Below, one piece after another: positions 6,859-12,014 of a stretch of 12,014 nucleotides of DNA. Under the pieces are notes generated by a model that worked only from the letters and a program-made list of their open reading frames with translations, had not been told where the DNA came from and made no database searches. A program made the position numbers and the translations under genes. This DNA comes from CBDUBS01 sp965365445 (GTDB taxonomy: Bacteria > Bacteroidota > Rhodothermia > Rhodothermales > DASSAV01): contig CBDUBS010000103.1 of the NCBI GenBank assembly GCA_965365445.1, positions 1 through 12,014 of the forward strand, in the 5' to 3' direction. Numbering within the stretch: the stretch's first letter is position 1; each line of letters begins with the position of its first letter.

Positions 6859-8979
6859 ATGGCCGGTCCAAATGCCGCTGCACGGGTTGTTTCGAGTGAA
6901 CTTGCCGTCGTGCGCGCTCTGGTCATCCTGCTGATCGGGGCGCCCGGGATGGTGAGCCCTGCCTTGGCACAGGAAGCTTTCTTCCTGCTTCCTTCTTTTG
7001 CAACCGATGCCGTTCTCGAGGAGGCAGCCGACGCCAATCCGGAGCGCCTTCAGGAACAACTGGCCGAAAAGGCATCCAATCCGGCGCAACTCAATACGGC
7101 CGCCCTGGACCAGTTGATTGAGGTTCCCTTTCTCTCGCCTGATCTCGCTCGTGCGATCGCCCGCTACCGATGCGAAATGGGCCCCTTCAAGCGAATCACC
7201 GACCTGCTCGACGTGCCGGGTATGTCGCCTCAACTGCTCGATCGGATGGCAGCGTACGTATTGGCCGATTCGGTGGACCAGTCCCTGGGATGCCGTCCGG
7301 AGGAAGGATTCCGCACCCCTCCATCCATTGGAGGTACGCCCATGCGCGTCGAGATGATCAACCGGGCTTCCAATCTCCTGTCTACTCGGGCCGGCGCAGA
7401 ACGCGAAGCAACCTTCCTTCAATCGGTCACGGCGGCGCGCTTATACCACCGCATCGTCGTGCAGGCCGGAAAGTCGTTTAGCGCTCATCTCACCGTTGAA
7501 AAAGACCCCGGCGAGGCATTTCGCTGGAACGGCCGAGCCAAAGAATATGGATACGACTTTTACTCGTTCGGCCTGTCCTACCGAGGTCGCTCGCGGGTGC
7601 GCGAGGTAGTCGTTGGGGATTTTGATGCCAGATTCGGCCAGGGACTCCTGCTATGGCCCTCCGGGATGAGTAACCGCGCTCTCGAATCGTCTTCCATACG
7701 CCGTGCGGCGACGGGCTTTGTCCCACACCGTTCCTCCGATGAAAACCGATTTTTCCGAGGGGTAGCCGGCTCCATCCGGATTACCGAAAACGGCGCCCTC
7801 TCGGGTTTCCTGTCGTTTCGAAGTCTTGACGGCAGTGATTATTTGTTTCGGACCGATTCGACCCGGATCGATCCGCGCGACTTTCTTGTCACGACGGGCT
7901 ATCACCGAAGCACGAATGAACGGCTGGGAAAAGACGCCATAAACGACCACACCGCCGGCGCGGCGTTTGAATGGCAGCGCTCGGGGGCCCGTATCGGCAT
8001 TACCGGCTATATCGCCCGCACCGGCACGGCCTTTTCGCCTGCCGGCGCGGGCTCGCGGCCCAATCTCAACCGTGCCACCAGCGCCCTATCCACCTACGGC
8101 GACCTGTCGCTAGGGTTCGTTTCGCTCTTCCTTGAGGCGGGGGGTCGGGCCGGCCATACACCTGCCTGGATTCTCGGTGCGAACACACTGGTTCGCAACC
8201 GATTGCGCTTTGTCGGGCTGTGGCGATCCTACCCTGCCGGAATGGATGCGCCATACGGGTATCCACTGGCGCAACAATCCGGCCCGCCAGGCAACGAAAC
8301 CGGGTTCTACCTGGGCATCGAACTCTACGCCGGAAAGCAGTGGCTCCTTTCCGGGTTTTTCGACCAGTACAGGTTTGGAATGCCTCGCTACCGCCATACA
8401 CTACCCTCGCAGGGCAACGAAACCTCGCTTTCTCTGGATTTCGCGCCGATGCCTCGGCTGCGCTTTCATGCGCGAGGGCGCTCGGAGGTGAAAGAGATAC
8501 CGGGAGAAATTACAGATCGCAACGGGCGTCGGGTTTCCGCCACGGTCAACCAGAGCCGGCAATCCCTGCGACTGGGAGTGGAATACAGGTATCGGAGCGC
8601 TCTCCGCTTCCGGTCTCGCATCGAGGCCGCCCGCATCGAACGGCCTGATTTCAGAACGGAAAAAGGGTTGTTGTTCTACCAGGATGTACAGTATATCCCT
8701 ACGAAACGGTTGGCCGTATCGGGTCGATGGGCATTGTTCGATACTGGCTCGTACACGTCACGGTTATACATGCTCGAAAGCGACCTTACCTATGCGTTAT
8801 CGCTTCCCGCTCTGTACGGTACCGGCTATCGGTCGTACCTTCTCATAAAGGTTTGGCCCGGCAGCCGGGTACAGCTCGAGTTCAAGGCATCGGTTATGCG
8901 GTGGAATGCCGGGGCATCGGCAAGCCCCGAGCAGACCGTATCCCGGGAATGCCGTGGACAGGTTCGGATCAGGCTGTGA
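6859..8979 (+). CDS. ComEA-like helix-hairpin-helix domain fused to predicted outer-membrane beta-barrel
   Basis: A 706-residue protein. ATG 6859, 10 nt after the previous stop, gives a signal peptide (hydrophobic ALVILLIGAPGMVSPALA, cleavage before QEAFF); the frame runs open further upstream but only inside the preceding gene. Residues about 79-134 form a tandem helix-hairpin-helix domain like ComEA: NTAALDQLIEVPFLSP, then MGPFKRITDLLDVPGMSP. The hairpins are P90-F-L-S-P and P120-G-M-S-P, without the usual GxG, so non-specific DNA binding may be weak or lost. Residues about 165-706 are strand-rich with alternating residues and many Tyr/Arg/Gly, as in a large outer-membrane barrel, though the C-terminus (VRIRL) lacks a terminal aromatic. 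Cys105 and Cys145 flank the HhH end. ComEA family proteins bind incoming DNA during transformation; a DNA-related role here is inference. Confidence 0.82.
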   Translation: MAGPNAAARVVSSELAVVRALVILLIGAPGMVSPALAQEAFFLLPSFATDAVLEEAADANPERLQEQLAEKASNPAQLNTAALDQLIEVPFLSPDLARAIARYRCEMGPFKRITDLLDVPGMSPQLLDRMAAYVLADSVDQSLGCRPEEGFRTPPSIGGTPMRVEMINRASNLLSTRAGAEREATFLQSVTAARLYHRIVVQAGKSFSAHLTVEKDPGEAFRWNGRAKEYGYDFYSFGLSYRGRSRVREVVVGDFDARFGQGLLLWPSGMSNRALESSSIRRAATGFVPHRSSDENRFFRGVAGSIRITENGALSGFLSFRSLDGSDYLFRTDSTRIDPRDFLVTTGYHRSTNERLGKDAINDHTAGAAFEWQRSGARIGITGYIARTGTAFSPAGAGSRPNLNRATSALSTYGDLSLGFVSLFLEAGGRAGHTPAWILGANTLVRNRLRFVGLWRSYPAGMDAPYGYPLAQQSGPPGNETGFYLGIELYAGKQWLLSGFFDQYRFGMPRYRHTLPSQGNETSLSLDFAPMPRLRFHARGRSEVKEIPGEITDRNGRRVSATVNQSRQSLRLGVEYRYRSALRFRSRIEAARIERPDFRTEKGLLFYQDVQYIPTKRLAVSGRWALFDTGSYTSRLYMLESDLTYALSLPALYGTGYRSYLLIKVWPGSRVQLEFKASVMRWNAGASASPEQTVSRECRGQVRIRL

Positions 8980-9057
8980 GCCGTTTCAGGCTGCCCTACC
9001 ACCGGCGCCGAGCCGCTTGACTCATTGTATTGGTACTCCTCATTCCCATTCTCAACC

Positions 9058-9945
9058 ATGTCCGCTTTCGTCCGTCTGTTTTCGCTTTTGTTATATTTCA
9101 TGGTTTCGGCCGGCATTCTTTTGATGTCGGCTTCCCTTACCGGCTGCTCTCCCTCCAGAACCTACGACGTAAGAGGCCGCATCGTAGGGTTCAGCGACGA
9201 TGCCGCCACGCTGTTCATCGAACACGAGGAAATCCCCGGATATATGCCGGCTATGACCATGCCCTTTTCGGTCAGGGATACTACGGGCCTGAGCAAATAT
9301 GATGTCGGCGATGCCATTCGTTTCCGGCTCGTCGTTGCCCGGCGGCAGTCGTACATCGACCGGATAGAACGCCTCCCCTATGATGCGCTGCCCGTTTCCG
9401 GCGCCAGTGCACCGGACTCCACATCGGCCGTTGAAATATTACAGCCCGGCGATACGGTCCCCCCGGTCGAACTGATCGACCACAACGGCGACACTTTCCT
9501 CCTTCCGCCGTCCGGAGGGCAGGCGCTCATTCTCACGTTCATATATACGCGGTGCCCGCTTCCCGACTATTGCCCACTCATGACGAGCCGGTTCCAGGCC
9601 TTGCAACCGCAATTGAAGCAACGCTTCGGGGAACGGGTGCATCTGCTGAGCATCAGCTTCGATACCGACTATGATACCCCGGCCATCCTGAAAGCGTATG
9701 CCCTCCGGCACACCGACGATTTGGCCCACTGGGGGTTCGCTACGGGATCGAAAGGCGAGATCGAGCGGGTTTCCCGGTTGTTTGGCGTGCTGTATGAACG
9801 AAACGGCCGGTGGATCGACCACAATCTCGCGACGGCCCTGATAGACGGGAACGGCAGGGTAGCCGAAATCTGGCGTGGCAACCAGTGGACGGCTGAAGAA
9901 GTGCTGGAGGAAACGGCCCGACTGCTCGAAGCCTCAGAGAATTGA
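9058..9945 (+). CDS. SCO1/SenC copper chaperone lipoprotein with N-terminal CusF-like domain
   Basis: A 295-residue lipoprotein. ATG 9058 yields a hydrophobic leader ending in lipobox LTGC (Cys30). Residues about 36-105 resemble the CusF-type copper-binding domain, with His56 and the Met pair Met66/Met68 in MPAMTMPF. Residues about 120-295 are a thioredoxin-fold SCO domain, which metallates the CuA site of cytochrome c oxidase or acts as a thiol reductase. The metal-site cysteines are Cys166 and Cys172 in CPLPDYC, a CX5C spacing rather than the usual CX3C, and the distal ligand is His255 in DHNLATALID. All three ligands are present. It starts 78 nt after the HhH-barrel stop on the same strand; whether it shares that transcript is unclear. 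No Shine-Dalgarno is evident, and an ATG at 9025 would add 11 poorly fitting residues. Confidence 0.92.
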   Translation: MSAFVRLFSLLLYFMVSAGILLMSASLTGCSPSRTYDVRGRIVGFSDDAATLFIEHEEIPGYMPAMTMPFSVRDTTGLSKYDVGDAIRFRLVVARRQSYIDRIERLPYDALPVSGASAPDSTSAVEILQPGDTVPPVELIDHNGDTFLLPPSGGQALILTFIYTRCPLPDYCPLMTSRFQALQPQLKQRFGERVHLLSISFDTDYDTPAILKAYALRHTDDLAHWGFATGSKGEIERVSRLFGVLYERNGRWIDHNLATALIDGNGRVAEIWRGNQWTAEEVLEETARLLEASEN

Positions 9946-9950
9946 TATAC

Positions 9951-9981
9951 AAAAAAGGGAACGCTTGGTACGGCGTTCCCT
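9951..9981 (-). terminator. Intrinsic terminator of the zinc-ribbon gene
   Basis: AGGGAACGC (9956-9964) and GCGTTCCCT (9973-9981) form a perfect 9-bp stem with an 8-nt loop. The six A residues at 9951-9956 become a T run directly at the foot of the stem on the minus strand, as expected for termination of the gene ending at 10003. On the plus strand no T run follows, so ending of SCO transcripts here would be less efficient. Confidence 0.8.
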
Positions 9982-10002
9982 CGTTGATCGATTCCGACCG
10001 AA

Positions 10003-10377
10003 TCAGTTACAGCATATCGACTTCAGCACCTTGCGCCGGTCGGTAAGTTTTTCCTGCCAGGCTTCGGCATCCACTTCGTCCTCGCCCATGAAGTAAGCCC
10101 ATTCATTTACGGTGTCTTCTTTCAGGATGACTTGCGTCTGCATGTGGGCGATACGTTTGAGGGCCGGCTCGATACCCATCTGGTGGACGAAGGTGATTTT
10201 GCAATCCCCCGTCATGTCGGTCTCCTTGACCGAGAGCCAGTTATCACCGCAAACGTGGCATGTATAAAAACGCGACTCCTGTTCTCCACCCGGCGCGGCT
10301 TCCTCCTCCGACTCCACGGTGATTTCCAGAGGCATCATACTGAAGCAGCCGCAGGCCTTGCATTTTAAACGTTCCAT
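10003..10377 (-). CDS. Small two-CxxC zinc-ribbon-like protein, function unknown
   Basis: A 124-residue cytoplasmic protein with no signal peptide. Cys6-Lys-Ala-Cys9 (KCKACGC) and Cys40-His-Val-Cys43 (TCHVCGDNW) form a pair of CxxC knuckles about 30 residues apart, typical of a zinc ribbon. The segment between them is acidic (VESEEEAAPGGEQES). The C-terminal half is helical and charged (IEPALKRIAHMQTQVILKED, WAYFMGEDEVDAEAWQEKL) and ends in a Cys pair (ICCN). ATG 10377 is chosen because GGAG lies 5 nt upstream; the frame extends to 10506 without such support and would overlap the neighbouring gene. I do not recognise a named family. A nucleic-acid or protein-binding role is possible from the zinc ribbon alone but not shown. 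Confidence 0.82.
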   Translation of the reverse strand: MERLKCKACGCFSMMPLEITVESEEEAAPGGEQESRFYTCHVCGDNWLSVKETDMTGDCKITFVHQMGIEPALKRIAHMQTQVILKEDTVNEWAYFMGEDEVDAEAWQEKLTDRRKVLKSICCN

Positions 10378-10471
10378 AGTCACTCCAGAACCAGTTGCTT
10401 GCAGGATACGTCCGATGCCTTGTACCCCCCAAACCGGGTGGGGTTCTTCAAGGGCCGTTCGACAGCCCTTA

Positions 10472-10876
10472 TTACCCGGCCATGGAGCAGGCCTTTTCGT
10501 ACCCATCCATCACTTTGGCGCTGGCCAGCACGTGATAGCTCAACCAGTTCTCGAACGTTTCACGCCAGAGATGGGCTTCATCCACATACAGCCGGACAAC
10601 CTCTCCACTATCCAGGTATACCGTGATGTTGCTTCCCTCCTCCAGAGGATGGTACTCGAAGTGAACGATGCGGACGAGGGCCAGCGTACGAGCGAGGCGG
10701 CCACAAAGGCTCCAGGCGGACAACTCGATCCGATCCGGAAAGAAGCGGGCTTTGCCCAGCAAGGAAAAGCGGTCGGCGAATCGGAACCGGCTGGTGTGAA
10801 GCGGTATTTTGTGACGAAAGCGGGTAACCGGCTTTACCGGTGCTTGCGACGGACGGGAGGACAGTTTTTTTGCCAT
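10472..10876 (-). CDS. Hypothetical protein, 134 residues, possibly PH-like fold
   Basis: Not a family I can name. The N-terminus is basic (MAKKLSSRPSQAP). The body, from about residue 24, alternates strands: HTSRFRFADRFSLLGKARFF, DRIELSAWSLCGRLARTLAL, VRIVHFEY, NITVYLDSGEVVRLYVDE, followed by a helix HLWRETFENWLSYHVLAS. Several strands plus one C-terminal helix recall PH-like or GRAM-type domains, but this is only a shape argument. There is no signal peptide or membrane segment. ATG 10876 is preferred because the frame upstream of it (to 10984) is Gly/Ser/Thr-rich and uninformative; neither start has a clear Shine-Dalgarno. It lies 94 bp upstream of the zinc-ribbon gene on the same strand, so the two may form a transcript. 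Confidence 0.7.
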   Translation of the reverse strand: MAKKLSSRPSQAPVKPVTRFRHKIPLHTSRFRFADRFSLLGKARFFPDRIELSAWSLCGRLARTLALVRIVHFEYHPLEEGSNITVYLDSGEVVRLYVDEAHLWRETFENWLSYHVLASAKVMDGYEKACSMAG

Positions 10877-11000
10877 GCAAACCGTGCTGTCTGATCGAGT
10901 CAATGCGTATCCGGACTGTCCGAATGCATCTTCCGATACCACTCCACCTGTACCGGCGGACCCTTCCGGAGTTCGCGCCGTCATGACTCCCTACGCCCAT

Positions 11001-11042
11001 AAAATGGCCGGAGAGTGAACGCACAGCGTCAATCTCCGGCCA
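11001..11042 (-). terminator. Terminator of tRNA-Ser
   Basis: TGGCCGGAGA (11005-11014) and TCTCCGGCCA (11033-11042) form a perfect 10-bp G-C rich stem. The 18-nt loop can fold further through ACGC/GCGT. Four A residues at 11001-11004 give TTTT directly after the stem on the minus strand, and the structure begins 13 nt after the tRNA 3' end. Confidence 0.75.
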
Positions 11043-11055
11043 AATGATCGTCGTG

Positions 11056-11142
11056 CGGAGGGGGTGGGATTCGAACCCACGGTACCCGAAAGGGTACAAC
11101 GGTTTTCGAGACCGTCCCATTCAACCGCTCTGGCACCCCTCC
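11056..11142 (-). tRNA. tRNA-Ser (anticodon CGA)
   Basis: A type II tRNA of 87 nt. Acceptor GGAGGGG (11142-11136) pairs with CCCCTCC (11063-11057), and the discriminator is G (11056), as expected for serine. The anticodon stem ACGGT/ACCGT closes loop CTCGAAA with anticodon CGA at 11108-11106, reading UCG. The long variable arm is a hairpin built on TACCC/GGGTA. The T arm is GTGGG-TTCGAAT-CCCAC. CCA is not encoded. Confidence 0.95.
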
Positions 11143-11189
11143 CTCGCCCGGATCGTCTGTCGGAGCAACGCCAACATACGACGAGCGGG

Positions 11190-11220
11190 CAAAATACTCC
11201 AACAGCCCGGTTACACGCAA
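11190..11220 (-). promoter_or_regulatory. Probable promoter of tRNA-Ser
   Basis: On the minus strand TTG (11220-11218, TTGCGT) and TATTTTG (11196-11190) are separated by 21 nt, exactly the spacing found upstream of tRNA-Leu. The box ends 47 nt before the mature tRNA. The gap from 11143 to 11285 contains nothing else I can support apart from a 10-bp palindrome GCGGATCCGC at 11231-11240 just upstream. Confidence 0.55.
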
Positions 11221-11285
11221 GGCGGACCTGGCGGATCCGCAGGGACGACGGAGTTATTATGAAGCCTGCGCTTCCATTTGCCAGC

Positions 11286-11552
11286 CTACACCGGAAAGCC
11301 GCCGGAGTTACTTGAGCCTGCCAGTCCGACCAGCAAAGCGAGCGCTACCGCGAACACGATCACGATGAGGATGGTGATCAGGTAGGCCCTGGAAAAATTT
11401 CTTTTGGTCGGATGGGCATTGCCTCCAAATGCCCACACGAACAGCAGTACGATGTTCAGCAGCGGAATGGCAAGGAGGAGGAAGGTAACCATCCACTCTC
11501 CCACGGAAAGAACACGGTAGTCTCTGGATGAATCGTGGAAATCCGTATCCAT
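11286..11552 (-). CDS. Small two-helix membrane protein downstream of alaS
   Basis: An 88-residue integral membrane protein of unknown function. A hydrophilic N-terminus (MDTDFHDSSRDYRV) precedes transmembrane helix 1 at about residues 21-43 (WMVTFLLLAIPLLNIVLLFV), a polar loop with GGNAHPTKRNFSRA, and helix 2 at about 57-79. The pattern of two helices with P-L-L-N-I and W-A-F-G-x-N motifs recurs in small uncharacterised proteins of Bacteroidota and Firmicutes. The ATG at 11552 has GAGG 6 nt upstream; a TTG at 11564 in the same frame is an alternative. It begins 15 nt after the alaS stop codon, so it is probably co-transcribed with alaS. No strong terminator follows. Confidence 0.82.
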   Translation of the reverse strand: MDTDFHDSSRDYRVLSVGEWMVTFLLLAIPLLNIVLLFVWAFGGNAHPTKRNFSRAYLITILIVIVFAVALALLVGLAGSSNSGGFPV

Positions 11553-11567
11553 GGTTCGCCTCAATCG

Positions 11568-12014
11568 TTACACCATATCGGATATCAACTGCGGCAAATC
11601 GGCCATTGCTTCGCCAAGACGCTCCGGCTGCTTTCCGCCCGCCGTCGCGAGGGCCGGCCGCCCGCCGCCCCCGCCGCCGACCTTTCTGGCAAGCGCCCCC
11701 ACCAGAGCGCCCGCCTTTATCGACGTGGTTTGGATCAGATCGTCCGTTACACTGGCAACGAGGTATACTTTGTCTCCGGCGGGGTCAATACCACCGAGCA
11801 CCCCGACGGATCGTTCCGGAAGCCGACCGCGCAAGTCCTCTCCGAGCATACGGAGCGTTTCCATGTCTACCTCCTCGAACGTGCCGGTGATGAGGTGCAC
11901 ATTCCCGACGGCTATTTTGTCCCGAATGAACTGGTCGAGTCGGGCGGCGAGCCGGTCGCGACGGATCTGATCGAGTTCTTTTTCGAGTCGTTTCGTCTGA
12001 GCCAGTAGGTCCGC
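11568..12014 (-). CDS. alaS: Alanyl-tRNA synthetase, C-terminal part
   Basis: The last 148 residues of alanyl-tRNA synthetase, which charges tRNA-Ala in the cytoplasm; the gene's 5' part lies beyond the window. The fragment opens with a charged helix (LAQTKRLEKELDQIRRDRLA), matching the coiled coil before the C-Ala region, then a DHHA1-type domain. The signature is the glycine-rich block KVGGGGGGRPALATAGGKQP followed by ERLGEAMADLPQLI, the standard C-terminus of bacterial AlaS. The catalytic and editing domains are not visible here. It ends in TAA at 11570-11568, just upstream of the small membrane-protein gene. Confidence 0.95.
   Translation of the reverse strand, partial: ADLLAQTKRLEKELDQIRRDRLAARLDQFIRDKIAVGNVHLITGTFEEVDMETLRMLGEDLRGRLPERSVGVLGGIDPAGDKVYLVASVTDDLIQTTSIKAGALVGALARKVGGGGGGRPALATAGGKQPERLGEAMADLPQLISDMV

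Noticed and set aside
6459..7422. Minus-strand frames under the two barrel genes
   Set aside because: Low-complexity Arg/Gly/Ala-rich shadows of plus-strand genes with signal peptides and recognisable domains.
10450..10470. Inverted repeat AAGGGC/GCCCTT just after the stop of the 134-residue gene
   Set aside because: Only 6 bp with no T run on either strand; not enough to call a terminator.
10319..10894. A 191-residue plus-strand frame
   Set aside because: It runs antisense across two minus-strand genes and the gap between them; the minus-strand zinc-ribbon gene has a good start and ribosome-binding site and its own terminator.
11261..11274. Hairpin GAAGC-CTGC-GCTTC downstream of the small membrane-protein gene
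   Set aside because: Five-bp stem without a T run on the minus strand; too weak for a terminator call.
11056..12014. A functional link between AlaS, which can mischarge serine, and the adjacent tRNA-Ser
   Set aside because: AlaS mischarges tRNA-Ala with serine and does not use tRNA-Ser as substrate; adjacency alone gives no support, and the tRNA has its own promoter and terminator.
1..12014. Insertion sequences, phage genes, CRISPR arrays, attachment sites next to the tRNAs
   Set aside because: I found no transposase or integrase motifs, no repeated spacers and no duplicated tRNA 3' ends.

Overview
This looks like an ordinary chromosomal stretch (roughly 57-60% GC by eye) from a Bacteroidota-like bacterium, most likely the Rhodothermia/Rhodothermota branch. 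Four things point there: an S46 family dipeptidyl-peptidase lipoprotein, a DUF4835 protein (family largely confined to Bacteroidota and linked to type IX secretion), a PorV/PorQ-like outer-membrane barrel, and Bacteroidota-style promoter boxes with mostly weak ribosome-binding sites. The lineage is an inference from gene families; no marker gene in the window fixes it.

Layout. 1-1811 (-) is the N-terminal 603 residues of an S46 peptidase whose 3' end lies outside the window. 2063-2145 (+) is tRNA-Leu(UAG), preceded by a recognisable promoter. 2414-2680 (-) is an orphan Phd/YefM-type antitoxin with a strong Shine-Dalgarno. 2823-4946 (+) is an exported HEAT-repeat protein ending in a cyclophilin domain; it converges, with a 7-bp gap, on a DUF4835 protein (4954-5859, -). 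Divergent from that is a (+) run: a small outer-membrane beta-barrel (6042-6848), a 706-residue protein joining a ComEA-like helix-hairpin-helix domain to a predicted barrel (6859-8979), and a SCO1/SenC lipoprotein with an N-terminal CusF-like domain (9058-9945). A hairpin terminator at 9951-9981 separates this from a (-) block: a small two-CxxC zinc-ribbon-like protein (10003-10377), a 134-residue protein of unknown function (10472-10876), tRNA-Ser(CGA) with its own promoter and terminator, a two-helix membrane protein (11286-11552), and the C-terminal 148 residues of alanyl-tRNA synthetase (11568-12014).

How the genes relate. Six consecutive protein products apart from the antitoxin (S46, HEAT-PPIase, DUF4835, barrel, HhH-barrel, SCO) carry export signals, so 1-9945 is mainly an envelope-biogenesis and periplasmic neighbourhood: peptide digestion, protein folding, a secretion-associated factor, outer-membrane proteins and copper delivery to cytochrome oxidase. 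The right end is housekeeping translation (alaS, tRNA-Ser) plus small uncharacterised genes. I see no insertion sequence, phage gene, CRISPR array, rRNA or integrase. The least understood item is the HhH-plus-barrel protein and its barrel neighbour, and the neatest regulatory observation is that both tRNA genes share the same promoter layout (TTG, 21 nt, TATNTTG).
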